DNA from: Brevibacterium spongiae
GTDB taxonomy: Bacteria > Actinomycetota > Actinomycetes > Actinomycetales > Brevibacteriaceae
Assembly (NCBI RefSeq): GCF_026168515.1
Contig: NZ_CP093443.1
Location: forward strand, 1,860,001-1,924,000
DNA: 64,000 nt
Reading direction: 5' to 3'
Shown here: one piece after another, positions 1-11,148 of the stretch
How the letters are laid out: each line of letters begins with the position of its first letter
Position numbering within the stretch: position 1 is the first letter of the stretch
Position numbers and translations under genes: made by a program
Notes under the pieces: generated by a model
Told to the model about the DNA's origin: nothing
What the model saw: only the letters and a program-made list of their open reading frames with translations
The model's database searches: none

Positions 1-1
1 C

Positions 2-1150
<1,149 letters not shown>

Positions 1151-1181
1151 ACCTGTTCCGTAACGGCGAAAGGAAGAACTG

Positions 1182-3589
<2,408 letters not shown>

Positions 3590-3592
3590 GCC

Positions 3593-3853
3593 ATGGCGAC
3601 ACTCGAAGTGAATGTCGTGGCTGCCGATCGCGAGGTATGGGTCGGTGAGGCCAAGCGCGTCATCGCCCGTACCCTCGACGGCGAGATCGGCATCCTGCCG
3701 GGCCATGAGCCCGTGCTGGGTGTCGTCGCCGACGGCGAGGCGCGGATTCTCACGCCCGGAGAGGACACCATCAGGGTCAAGGCCGATGGTGGCTTCCTCT
3801 CGGTTGAGAACAACCGTGTGATCATTGCCGCTGATCAGGCCGAACTTCTCTGA
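3593..3853 (+). CDS. atpC: ATP synthase F1 subunit epsilon, C-terminal domain absent
   Basis: Epsilon subunit of the rotor stalk, contacting gamma and the c-ring. The product is only 86 aa: it contains the N-terminal beta-sandwich, with the conserved GEIGILPGHEPVLG segment at about residues 30-43, and stops right after it (IIAADQAELL). E. coli epsilon is about 138 aa because a two-helix C-terminal domain follows; that domain inhibits ATP hydrolysis in several bacteria and is wholly missing here. No frameshift remnant is apparent: after the TGA the next gene's -10 box begins within about 10 bp. Short epsilons occur naturally in some bacteria, so this is probably the normal lineage form. Last gene of the atp operon. 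Confidence 0.97.
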   Translation: MATLEVNVVAADREVWVGEAKRVIARTLDGEIGILPGHEPVLGVVADGEARILTPGEDTIRVKADGGFLSVENNRVIIAADQAELL

Positions 3854-3862
3854 TCTGCAGGT

Positions 3863-3868
3863 TACACT
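3863..3868 (+). promoter_or_regulatory. -10 box TACACT of a likely leaderless promoter
   Basis: TACACT ends 7 nt before the GTG at 3876 and there is no Shine-Dalgarno sequence between them. This spacing puts the transcription start at or next to the start codon, as in leaderless actinobacterial mRNAs. No clear -35 box is seen. Confidence 0.5.
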
Positions 3869-3875
3869 GGCAACC

Positions 3876-4343
3876 GTGAACCCTTCTGTCCTGCTGATCG
3901 TTCTGCTCTCGTTGGTAGGACTTGCGCTTGCACTGATCGTCGTCGTGACGATCCGACGCAGGTCGATCTCGAAGCTCTCGGGTGCCTTTGACTGCTCAAT
4001 CAACGTGGGCGAGGAGTATTCTTCTCGCCCACGTTGGCGTTTGGGCGTGGCTGTGTTCTCGGTCGCCTCCTTGGACTGGTACCCGGTCTTCGCGCTCACC
4101 AGACGAGCAGCATTCAGACTTCCGCGCGCCGACCTCGACATCTTGGTCCGCCGCAAACCCACATCGGGCGAACAGTACTCCGTTCTGCCCGACGCCGTCG
4201 TCGTCGACTGCTCCTACGGCAAGGCCGACGGTCGCCCCAGATCCGTGTCCCTGGCGATGGACACCGAATCTCTGTCGACGATGGCTTCATGGCTTGAGTC
4301 CTCACCCCCCGGCTTCAACCCGACGATGGGACGTTTCACCTGA
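3876..4343 (+). CDS. DUF2550 family membrane-anchored protein
   Basis: Conserved actinobacterial protein found beside atpC; its molecular function is not established. The 155-aa product has one N-terminal membrane segment ([20 protein letters not shown], about residues 4-23), an Arg-rich stop-transfer region (TIRRRS), then a soluble domain with aromatic and basic residues ([20 protein letters not shown]). I chose the GTG at 3876 because an earlier in-frame start would add residues before the membrane segment and overlap atpC, and because a -10 box sits 7 nt upstream. The stop overlaps the murA start by one base (TGATG), suggesting coupled translation. Confidence 0.85.
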   Translation: MNPSVLLIVLLSLVGLALALIVVVTIRRRSISKLSGAFDCSINVGEEYSSRPRWRLGVAVFSVASLDWYPVFALTRRAAFRLPRADLDILVRRKPTSGEQYSVLPDAVVVDCSYGKADGRPRSVSLAMDTESLSTMASWLESSPPGFNPTMGRFT

Positions 4344-5656
4344 TGGATGTCTTCCGTTTGACCGGCCCGGCCCGTCTCAACGGCGTGGTCGATGTCCGAG
4401 GCGCAAAGAACAGCGTCCTCAAACTCATGGCCGCCAGTCTGCTCGCCGTGGGACGGACGACGATCACGAACGTCCCGGCCATCCTCGACGTGCGCATCAT
4501 GGTCGAACTCCTCGTCCGCCTCGGCTGTGAGGTCGACTATGACCCCGCTGGCGGTGTCGTGAGCATCGACGTTCCCGCTGAAGTCGGAATCCAAGCCGAC
4601 TACGAGCTCGTCCGTGCGATGCGCGCTTCCATCTCAGTACTGGGCCCGCTCACTGCGCGCATGCGATCCGCCCACGTCGCGCTTCCCGGCGGCGACGCCA
4701 TCGGCTCCCGCGGGCTCGATATGCACCAGGCCGGTCTCGAAGCGCTCGGCGCCGTTGTCCACCTCGACCACGGATACTTCGTGGCAGAAGCTCCTGACGG
4801 GCTTCGCGGCACCGAGATCGTCCTCGAATTTCCCTCCGTGGGCGCTACCGAGAACCTCGTCATGGCGGCCACCCTCGCGCAGGGAACGACCACGATCTCG
4901 AACGCCGCTCGGGAGCCGGAGATCGTCGACATCTGCACAATGCTTGTGGAGATGGGTGCACAGATCGACGGCATCGGCACCTCAGAACTGACTATCACCG
5001 GCGTTGATGCCCTGCACCCGGTGGAGCATCGGACTGTCGGCGATCGCATCGTCGCGGGCACATTCGCCTTCGGTGCCGCGCTCAGTGCCGGGGACGTCAC
5101 CGTCCGGGGCGTCGGACTCGAACTCATGCCGAACATCGGATTGAAACTCCGCGATTCCGGAGCGACGGTCGAAGAACTGACGAACATCAGCCTCGGCGAC
5201 GGAACCGTCGGTGACGGTTTTCGCGTTCGCGGTGCGACGCGCCCCCTTCCGGTTCGCGTGGCGACGATGCCCTTCCCCGGATTTCCCACAGACCTGCAGC
5301 CCTTCGTCATCGCACTGAATTCCGTTGCTGACGGCGTCGGTCTGCTCTCGGAGAACCTCTTCGAGGCCAGATGGCGCTTCGTCCACGAGATCGCCCGCCT
5401 CGGTGCGAAGGTGCGCATCGACGGCAACCACGCACTCGTCACCGGTGTCGAGAGCTTGTCCGGTGCTGAAGTCGAAGCCTCGGACATCCGCGCTGGTGCA
5501 GGCCTCGTCATGGCCGCGCTGCGTGCCGGGGGAGTCACAGAGGTGTCGGGAATCGACCATATCGAACGCGGATATGAGAACTTCGTGGCGAATCTGCGCG
5601 GACTCGGCGTCGACATCGAACGCGTGGAGAAACCCGACGTGCTCAGCTTCGAGTAG
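4343..5656 (+). CDS. murA: UDP-N-acetylglucosamine 1-carboxyvinyltransferase (MurA), Asp-type
   Basis: First committed step of peptidoglycan synthesis in the cytoplasm: transfers enolpyruvate from PEP to UDP-GlcNAc. The 437-aa product has the EPSP-synthase-like double inside-out barrel fold and the conserved [11 protein letters not shown] substrate motif at residues 21-31. In the mobile catalytic loop the sequence is [10 protein letters not shown], so residue 118 is Asp where most bacteria have the Cys (Cys115 in E. coli) that fosfomycin alkylates. The same Cys-to-Asp change is known in mycobacteria and makes the enzyme intrinsically fosfomycin-insensitive; resistance here is inferred from the residue. 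Overlaps the DUF2550 gene by one base and is followed by a strong hairpin. Confidence 0.97.
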   Translation: MDVFRLTGPARLNGVVDVRGAKNSVLKLMAASLLAVGRTTITNVPAILDVRIMVELLVRLGCEVDYDPAGGVVSIDVPAEVGIQADYELVRAMRASISVLGPLTARMRSAHVALPGGDAIGSRGLDMHQAGLEALGAVVHLDHGYFVAEAPDGLRGTEIVLEFPSVGATENLVMAATLAQGTTTISNAAREPEIVDICTMLVEMGAQIDGIGTSELTITGVDALHPVEHRTVGDRIVAGTFAFGAALSAGDVTVRGVGLELMPNIGLKLRDSGATVEELTNISLGDGTVGDGFRVRGATRPLPVRVATMPFPGFPTDLQPFVIALNSVADGVGLLSENLFEARWRFVHEIARLGAKVRIDGNHALVTGVESLSGAEVEASDIRAGAGLVMAALRAGGVTEVSGIDHIERGYENFVANLRGLGVDIERVEKPDVLSFE

Positions 5657-5711
5657 CCAGCGGGGAGGAATGGCTGTATACAGCCGGCAATCCACGGACT
5701 CAGAACGACGC

Positions 5712-5741
5712 AGAAGGCGCCTCCTGGAGGAGGCGCCTTCT
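5712..5741 (+). terminator. hairpin terminator after murA
   Basis: Perfect 13-bp stem (arms 5712-5724 and 5729-5741) with a TGGA loop, followed by TTG. It sits between the convergent genes murA and nucS. The short T-run favours the plus strand. Confidence 0.8.
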
Positions 5742-5778
5742 TTGTCCGTGGTCAGTACAGCACAGTCCTCAAGACTGC

Positions 5779-6474
5779 TCAGAACAGTCGGGAGTCGGGA
5801 TCGTCCATTCCGCGCAGCGCATCATAGTCGAGGACGACGCAGCGGATGCCGCGGTCTTCGGCGAGTGTGCGGGCCTGCGGTTTGATCTCCTGTGCAGCGA
5901 AGACACCGTGGACCGGGCTGAGCCGCGGATCCCGGTTCATCAGGTCGAGATACCGGGTGAGCTGTTCGACTCCGTCGATGTCGCCACGACGTTTGATCTC
6001 GACGGCCACCGACGTCCGCTCGGGGTCTCGGGCGAGGATGTCGACGGGACCGATCGCCGTCATGTATTCGCGACGGACCAGGCTGTATCCCTGTCCGAGG
6101 GTCTCGATGTGCTCGGCCAGCAGCTCTTGGAGATGCGCTTCGACGCCGTCCTTGACAAGTCCGGGATCGACACCGAATTCGTAGGTGTCGTCGGCGATGA
6201 TCTTCGCAATGGAGATGACGAGGCGGTCCCCGGTCTTCGTCTGCGAGACTTCCCACAGCTCGGTCAGACCCGCCTCCGCCTGTTCGGCATCAGGTTCGAG
6301 ATGTCTGATCGTGCACGGGGGAGTCATCCAATTCAACGGCTTATAGGATCCGCCGTCGGAATGGATGAGGATGGACCCGTCGGACTTGAGCATGATGAGG
6401 CGGGTGGCCATCGGCAGGTGGGCGGTCAGACGACCGGCATAATCAACAGAGCATTCGGCAATGACAAGACGCAC
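5779..6474 (-). CDS. nucS: mismatch-specific endonuclease NucS/EndoMS
   Basis: Restriction-like endonuclease that makes double-strand cuts at G-T, T-T and G-G mismatches; it is the non-canonical mismatch-repair nuclease of Actinobacteria and Archaea that lack MutS/MutL. The 231-aa product has an N-terminal dimerisation half and a C-terminal RecB-like nuclease. The catalytic set is visible as D145 (GPVDILARD) and E159/K161 (VAVEIKRR). The C-terminal end DPDSRLF resembles the clamp-binding tail through which NucS docks on the beta sliding clamp. The start is GTG at 6474. Convergent with murA; the hairpin at 5712-5741 separates them. Whether mutS/mutL are absent cannot be judged from this window. 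Confidence 0.95.
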   Translation of the reverse strand: MRLVIAECSVDYAGRLTAHLPMATRLIMLKSDGSILIHSDGGSYKPLNWMTPPCTIRHLEPDAEQAEAGLTELWEVSQTKTGDRLVISIAKIIADDTYEFGVDPGLVKDGVEAHLQELLAEHIETLGQGYSLVRREYMTAIGPVDILARDPERTSVAVEIKRRGDIDGVEQLTRYLDLMNRDPRLSPVHGVFAAQEIKPQARTLAEDRGIRCVVLDYDALRGMDDPDSRLF

Positions 6475-6492
6475 GCGGACCAGCCTACGTGA

Positions 6493-6498
6493 GACAAT
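6493..6498 (+). promoter_or_regulatory. -10-like GACAAT of a possible leaderless promoter
   Basis: GACAAT ends 6 nt before the ATG at 6505 and no ribosome-binding sequence intervenes. It overlaps the divergent upstream region of nucS. The match is imperfect at the first base. Confidence 0.4.
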
Positions 6499-6504
6499 GG
6501 CCCA

Positions 6505-6801
6505 ATGCCACGATCGTCATCTTCGCGTCGCAAGAACAAATGGCAGCGGGAGCCGCGTGACCTGTCGGAGACCACCGCAGGCATGCGGACGAGCCGGTCG
6601 CTGTCGGACGGAACCTGGTCCGTACAGACGGTGAAGGGCAATGATTCCGGAAAGGTCTACGTCTGTCCCGGCTGCGGCAGAGATGTCAGCGCAGCATCGG
6701 GCCATGTCGTCGCGTGGCGGCAGGAAGCTCGGCACGGAATCGAAATCGGTGTCGAGAGCAGACGCCACTGGCATCCGCGCTGCTTCGACCGCTTCCGCTG
6801 A
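6505..6801 (+). CDS. small conserved Cys/His protein of unknown function
   Basis: 98-aa basic protein. I recognise it only as a type conserved in Actinobacteria, often labelled ATP/GTP-binding without clear support; no nucleotide-binding motif is visible. The N-terminus is Arg/Lys/Ser rich ([16 protein letters not shown]). The core has [19 protein letters not shown] with a CxxC pair and then HWHPRCF, so C53, C56, histidines and C94 could form a zinc site. It is divergent from nucS across 30 bp and may share its regulatory region. No Shine-Dalgarno is seen before the ATG, consistent with a leaderless message. Confidence 0.75.
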   Translation: MPRSSSSRRKNKWQREPRDLSETTAGMRTSRSLSDGTWSVQTVKGNDSGKVYVCPGCGRDVSAASGHVVAWRQEARHGIEIGVESRRHWHPRCFDRFR

Positions 6802-6883
6802 CCAGCAGACGCAGTTCGCCAGCAATCACAGTCGGCCAGCAATCACAGCTGATCAGCAGCCAGAGCTGATCAGCGGGAACATG

Positions 6884-6915
6884 AGGAAGGGCCCCGCCGA
6901 AGCGGGACCCTTCCT
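6884..6915. terminator. bidirectional hairpin between convergent genes
   Basis: A 14-bp stem (6884-6897 with 6902-6915, one mismatch) and CGAA loop lie between the small Cys/His gene and the reverse-strand coiled-coil gene, so it can serve both directions. There is no T-run. Confidence 0.7.
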
Positions 6916-6969
6916 CATTCGCCCTTCAAGACTCTTCTCGGTTCGCAGCCGTGACCGAGCTGGACTCAG

Positions 6970-8667
6970 TCAGCGCAGAGAATTGCGTGAACGAGCCGTC
7001 TTGTTCTTGTTCGCGTTGTTCTTGTCGGTACCCGAGACCTGAGCATCGATGGAGATGGTGTCCTCGTCGGTGGCTCCGTTCGGCAGCTTCTCGTTCTTCC
7101 CCTGTGTCGGTTCGGAGGCGTTGTCCTGACCGGACTGACCGGACGGGGCCGACTGTCCGGACTGGCCCGACTGCTTCGGCTGACCGGACTGGCCCGACTG
7201 CTTCGGCTGTCCCGACTGGGCGGACGAGGAACTTTCGTTCGGCTTGACGTTCGAGGCGGACGAGTCCGTCCCCTCTATCTTGGACCCGGACTCCGCTGCG
7301 GAGCCCTTCGTCCCGGACTTCTTCTCACCAGTGCCTGCGGAGCCGGTGGCCGTCGCCGGTTTCGAGGCTGCGGAGGTGCTGTCGGCAGAGTCTGCAGCAT
7401 TCTTGTCTGTCGATGTCTCCACCGTGTCGTCCTCGGCCAGCAGGTCTTCGAGCTCCTGGCCGTCGGCGATCTGCTCGGTGGCGTGCGAGGCGGATTCGGC
7501 CTTCGCAGGATCCACAGCGTCGCCGCCCATCACACCGGGCATAGCGAAGAGCGACCGCAGCTGATCGAGCTGGGCGGTGATCGTCTTGCGCTGCTTGGTC
7601 AGCAGGTCGACCTGGGACTGCGCTGAAGCGACATTGCGCTTGGCCTCGGCCGCCGATTCCTCGATGGTCGCTTCGGCCGTGGCACGGGCTTCGGCGATGA
7701 GCGTCTGCGCACGGGACTTGCCATCGGCGATGATCTCGTCGGCCTTCTTCACAGCATCGGTGCGTGTCTTCTCGGCGCGTTCTGCCGCCTCCTTGGCGTC
7801 GGCATCGGCCTTGCCGGCACGGGCCTGAGCTTCTTCGACGAGCTTCTTGTTCTCGGCCTGCGCCTGCTCATAGCGCTTCTTGCGCTCGGACTCTGCCTCT
7901 TTGCGTTTGGCAGCGAGCTCGACATCGAAATCATTGCCGGCCTTCTTCGACGCTTCGTCGCGAGCCTTCGCCGCTGCAAGCAGCTCGTCGGCCTGCGCCT
8001 GCGCGGTCGCGACCAGCTCTTCGGCTTCGGTCTTGGCCTCGGCCCGCAGATCGGCGGCGTCCTTCTCTGCTGTCGCACGCAGTTCCGAGAGCTCGAGATC
8101 GAGGCTTTCGCGTGACTCCTTGGCTGCCGCCTCGTTGTCTTCCTTCGCCTGTTTGGTCTCACGTTCGGTGCTGGCCGTGAGCTCAGCGGCTCGCTTCTCA
8201 GCAGCCTTGATCGTCTCTTCGGCCCGCAGCTCGGCCGAGGAGGTGATCGCATCGGCTTCCGATCGTGCATTGGACAGGGTGTCGTTGCTCTCGGTGTGCA
8301 TCCGAGCGCGTGCAGAAGCTGCCTCGGCGCGAGCCTTGTTCCGAATCGTCTCAGCATCGGAATTGGCCTGAGCCAGGGTCTCGCGAGCCTGGGATTCGGC
8401 GATCTTGAGCAGGTGGTCGATGCGGCTTCCGGGAGGGCCCGATGCCTCGGCGTTGTCGTTGGCCGCTTTCTTCAGCTGAGCCTTGGCCTCCGAGAGCTCT
8501 CCGGCGATCTGGAGTTTCGCGCGATCCGCATTGATGACCTGGCTGCGTGCATCGGCAAGCGCCTTGCGGACCGATTCGACTTCGGTGCGCAGCTGCTGCA
8601 GACGCGAATCGACTTCACTCTTCTCGTAGCCGCGCATCGCTGTGCGGAATTCTTCGGCTGGCGTCAC
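6970..8667 (-). CDS. DivIVA-like long coiled-coil protein
   Basis: Probable cytoskeletal or cell-pole scaffold; function inferred from architecture only. The 565-aa product begins with a DivIVA-like segment (EEFRTAMRGYEKSEVDSRL, residues 5-23). It continues as about 370 residues of almost unbroken Ala/Glu/Lys/Arg coiled coil, recalling Streptomyces FilP/Scy-type polarity proteins. A short neutral region (LRSLFAMPGVMGGDAV) is followed by a low-complexity Ser/Gly/Gln/Lys tail with a 9-residue repeat. The GTG at 8667 has AGGAG 9 nt upstream. It is divergent from the thiolase gene across about 230 bp. An essential DivIVA/Wag31 normally sits in the ftsZ cluster, so this would be an additional family member. 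Confidence 0.8.
   Translation of the reverse strand: MTPAEEFRTAMRGYEKSEVDSRLQQLRTEVESVRKALADARSQVINADRAKLQIAGELSEAKAQLKKAANDNAEASGPPGSRIDHLLKIAESQARETLAQANSDAETIRNKARAEAASARARMHTESNDTLSNARSEADAITSSAELRAEETIKAAEKRAAELTASTERETKQAKEDNEAAAKESRESLDLELSELRATAEKDAADLRAEAKTEAEELVATAQAQADELLAAAKARDEASKKAGNDFDVELAAKRKEAESERKKRYEQAQAENKKLVEEAQARAGKADADAKEAAERAEKTRTDAVKKADEIIADGKSRAQTLIAEARATAEATIEESAAEAKRNVASAQSQVDLLTKQRKTITAQLDQLRSLFAMPGVMGGDAVDPAKAESASHATEQIADGQELEDLLAEDDTVETSTDKNAADSADSTSAASKPATATGSAGTGEKKSGTKGSAAESGSKIEGTDSSASNVKPNESSSSAQSGQPKQSGQSGQPKQSGQSGQSAPSGQSGQDNASEPTQGKNEKLPNGATDEDTISIDAQVSGTDKNNANKNKTARSRNSLR
7154..7207. repeat. 27-bp tandem repeat, two copies, inside the coiled-coil gene
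   Basis: Two consecutive 27-bp units (7154-7180, 7181-7207) differ at one base. On the reverse strand they encode a 9-residue PKQSGQSGQ repeat; degenerate partial copies flank both sides. Copy number may vary between strains. Confidence 0.85.
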
Positions 8668-8827
8668 TGAAGCGAACTCCTGTCGTCTCGGAAAGGGGGT
8701 GTTCTGGTCTGTCCTCGTCCTACTCTAACGGAGACTCCATGAGTGTTGGGTGCGAATTCTCAGGTGTGGACACGGTCTTGCGGCGCCTGTGAGCGGACCC
8801 CGTGACGAAGGCCACAGTCGACTCGAC

Positions 8828-8833
8828 TAGGCT
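8828..8833 (+). promoter_or_regulatory. -10 box TAGGCT before the thiolase gene
   Basis: TAGGCT matches the TAGRCT form recurring upstream of several genes here. It would give a 5' leader of about 57 nt before the ATG at 8897. Confidence 0.45.
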
Positions 8834-8896
8834 GTCGGGTGACGAGAAGCATACGTGCCGGGACAGAGTCCGGGCGCGAAGATCCGAGGAGGAAAA

Positions 8897-10087
8897 ATGG
8901 CTGATGCAGTGATCGTCGCCGGAGCCCGCACCCCGTTCGGGCGACTGCAGGGAGAGTTGTCGAAGCTCAGCGCCGTCGACCTCGGCGCGAAGGCCATCGC
9001 CGGAGCGCTCGAACGTGCCGGGATCGAAGGCAGCGCTGTCGACTACGTCATCATGGGCCAGGTGCTGCAGGCCGGCAACAGTCAGGGTCCTGCCCGTCAG
9101 GCGGCCGCCCAGGCCGGGATCCCGATGTCGGTTCCCGGCGTGACCGTGAACAAGCTGTGCCTGTCGGGAATCAATACGATCACTCAGGCTGCGCAGCTCG
9201 TGCGTGCCGGTGAATACGATGTCGTCGTGGCCGGAGGCCAGGAATCGATGAGCCAGGCCCCGCACATGCTCATGAAGTCGCGGTCCGGTTACAAATACGG
9301 CGATGTCGTCGTCAAGGACCATATGGACTACGACGGACTCTGGGATGCCTTCACCGACCAGGCGATGGGCGGACTCACCGAGGACGCGAACGCCGGGGAC
9401 CGTGAGTTCTCGCGCACCGAGCAGGACGAGTTCTCTGCGCGGTCTCACCAGCGGGCGGCGCAGGCACAGCAGTCCGGCGCATTCGACAATGAGATCGTGC
9501 CGGTGACCATCAGCTCGCGCAAGGGAGATGTCACGGTCTCGGCAGACGAGGGAGTGCGCACCGATACGACTGCTGAGTCTCTGTCCAAGCTGCGTCCGTC
9601 GTTCCGCAAGGACGGAACCATTACGGCCGGCAACGCCTCGCAGATCTCCGATGGCGCCTGCGCCGTCGTCGTGATGTCGCGTGAGAAGGCCGAAGAGCTC
9701 GGCGCCCCGATCCTCGCTGAGATCCGCTCCCATGCGTGGACCGCGGGTCCGGATTCGACCCTGCAGCACCAGCCGTCGCAGGCGATCAAGGCTGCCGCCG
9801 AACGCGAAGGCGTGGCGCCTGACTCCTTCGACCTCTACGAGATCAACGAAGCCTTCGCCGCTGTCGGCCTGGCCAGCTCGAAGGACCTCGGCGTCGACAT
9901 CGACAAGGTCAATGTCAACGGAGGTGCCGTTGCACTCGGACATCCGATCGGTGCCTCCGGAGCCCGGATCGTCCTGACCTTGGCTCTCGAACTCCAGCGC
10001 CGAGGCGGCGGGTCGGGCATCGCCGCACTGTGCGGCGGCGGGGGCCAGGGCGATTCGCTCATCATCAACGTGCCGGCTCAGGACTGA
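8897..10087 (+). CDS. acetyl-CoA C-acetyltransferase (thiolase)
   Basis: Thiolase-superfamily enzyme, condensing two acetyl-CoA or cleaving 3-ketoacyl-CoA, in the cytoplasm. The 396-aa product shows the active-site nucleophile C88 (NKLCLSG), the NEAFA motif, H349 in [10 protein letters not shown], and the second catalytic Cys C379 in CGGGGQG. The ATG at 8897 is preceded by GAGGAGG at ideal spacing; an earlier in-frame start would add 14 unconserved residues. The thiamine-binding-type gene follows 72 bp later past a GC hairpin. Biosynthetic or degradative direction cannot be told from sequence alone. Confidence 0.94.
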   Translation: MADAVIVAGARTPFGRLQGELSKLSAVDLGAKAIAGALERAGIEGSAVDYVIMGQVLQAGNSQGPARQAAAQAGIPMSVPGVTVNKLCLSGINTITQAAQLVRAGEYDVVVAGGQESMSQAPHMLMKSRSGYKYGDVVVKDHMDYDGLWDAFTDQAMGGLTEDANAGDREFSRTEQDEFSARSHQRAAQAQQSGAFDNEIVPVTISSRKGDVTVSADEGVRTDTTAESLSKLRPSFRKDGTITAGNASQISDGACAVVVMSREKAEELGAPILAEIRSHAWTAGPDSTLQHQPSQAIKAAAEREGVAPDSFDLYEINEAFAAVGLASSKDLGVDIDKVNVNGGAVALGHPIGASGARIVLTLALELQRRGGGSGIAALCGGGGQGDSLIINVPAQD

Positions 10088-10106
10088 TCCAGCCGAGTTC
10101 GGCAAC

Positions 10107-10138
10107 AGCGGCGGGTGGTCCGAGGACTGCCCGCCGCT
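10107..10138 (+). terminator. GC hairpin between thiolase and the next gene
   Basis: A 9-bp GC stem (10107-10115 with 10130-10138, extendable by one pair) with a 14-nt loop lies just before the ribosome site of the following gene. No T-run, so it may be a weak terminator or processing structure. Confidence 0.45.
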
Positions 10139-10159
10139 GAGCCAAGGAAGGAGAATCAC

Positions 10160-10474
10160 ATGCTCGCAGCATTCTCAGTAGCTCCCAGCGGGGGAGAACA
10201 GCCGGATGCCTCGGTCCACGATGCCGTGGCCGCGGCGGTCGACATCGTCCGGCGCTCAGGCCTGCCGCATCGAACCGATTCGATGTTCACGACCATCGAG
10301 GGCGAATGGGATGAGGTCTTCGGCGTCATCAAGGAAGCCACTGAGGCTGTCGGCCAGTTCGGCACCCGGGTCTCCCTGGTGATCAAGGCCGATATCCGAC
10401 CGGGGTACACCGGCGAGATCGACGGAAAACTCGAGCGTCTGGAAGCAGCCATCGAAGAGCGCGCAGAGAACTGA
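10160..10474 (+). CDS. MTH1187-type thiamine-binding family protein
   Basis: Small ferredoxin-fold protein of the MTH1187/YkoF-like (DUF77) family; members bind thiamine or its pyrimidine part, but the physiological role is unclear. The 104-aa product has the family pattern: an N-terminal strand (MLAAFSVAPSG), a D-x-V helix (VHDAVAAAVDIVRRSG), the strand HRTDSMFTTIEGEWDEVF, a second helix and the strand RVSLVIKADIRPG. The ATG at 10160 follows AAGGAAGGAG. Possibly in the same transcript as the thiolase gene. Confidence 0.85.
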   Translation: MLAAFSVAPSGGEQPDASVHDAVAAAVDIVRRSGLPHRTDSMFTTIEGEWDEVFGVIKEATEAVGQFGTRVSLVIKADIRPGYTGEIDGKLERLEAAIEERAEN

Positions 10475-10553
10475 TCCGAATTTCCACGGGATTCCCAGTG
10501 ACATGAGTCACTTCTGGGGCTAACCTTTTTCCAACGGAAGAAGGAGATGAACA

Positions 10554-10760
10554 ATGAACGGTGCAAGATACTTCTCGATCGCCACTGGGCTGACACTGGT
10601 GGCTCTGCTGGGCTTCATGCTGGCCGGGTTCTTTCCGATCATCGTCGACTTCGCCTTCGGAATCGAGGCGGTCGCTGTCATCCTTGCGATGGCAGGAGCG
10701 GTAGTGGTGGCCTTCGCGACAGTGCGCAAATCCCTGGAACGGGCGGCGCGCCTCCACTGA
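10554..10760 (+). CDS. small two-span membrane protein, unknown function
   Basis: 68-aa protein with two predicted membrane segments, about residues 10-32 (TGLTLVALLGFMLAGFFPIIVDF) and 38-57 (EAVAVILAMAGAVVVAFATV), and a short basic C-terminus (RKSLERAARLH). The ATG at 10554 has AAGAAGGAGATG upstream, a strong ribosome site, which supports a real gene. I do not recognise a family. A hairpin terminator with a T-rich tail follows. Confidence 0.7.
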   Translation: MNGARYFSIATGLTLVALLGFMLAGFFPIIVDFAFGIEAVAVILAMAGAVVVAFATVRKSLERAARLH

Positions 10761-10777
10761 GCCCCCGATTCGTCGAA

Positions 10778-10834
10778 GCGGCCTCGGGTGGGGGAGCGGA
10801 CCACAATGGTGCGCCGGCCCGGGGCCGCTTTCTG
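10778..10834 (+). terminator. hairpin terminator before tRNA-Arg
   Basis: An 11-bp GC stem (10778-10788 with 10818-10828, one G-T pair) encloses a long loop and is followed by TTTCTGTTC, one of the better T-rich tails in the window. Confidence 0.65.
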
Positions 10835-10853
10835 TTCTCGTTCGGGCATCGGT

Positions 10854-10859
10854 TACGAT
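10854..10859 (+). promoter_or_regulatory. -10 box TACGAT of tRNA-Arg
   Basis: TACGAT ends 6 nt before the first base of the tRNA, implying a primary transcript with almost no 5' leader. Confidence 0.45.
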
Positions 10860-10865
10860 GTTTGA

Positions 10866-10939
10866 GCCTCCGTAGCTCAGTGGGATAGAGCAACCGCCTT
10901 CTAAGCGGTAGGTCGCGGGTTCGAGCCCCGCCGGGGGCG
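10866..10939 (+). tRNA. tRNA-Arg(TCT)
   Basis: Full cloverleaf can be drawn. The acceptor stem GCCTCCG pairs with CGGGGGC (one G-T). The anticodon loop CTTCTAA gives TCT, and the T arm is GCGGG-TTCGAGC-CCCGC. The discriminator is G and CCA is not encoded. TCT reads AGA/AGG, rare codons in this GC-rich genome. Confidence 0.95.
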
Positions 10940-11148
10940 CTTCCGCTGTCTTCCCCCGTCCCTGCCATCCGCGCTGAATCGGGCTGAATGGCGCTGAGTC
11001 GCGCCGATGCCGACGAGACTCATCAGACGTCCGTCGCTGCTGTCGCTGTCGGCTGTTCTCAGTGAGTCCGCTGCCATGTGAGCAATTCGGCCCCGATACG
11101 GCGTGGCAATTGGAGGCGAGCTGGGAAAACATAGAGAGTGGGAGCGTG

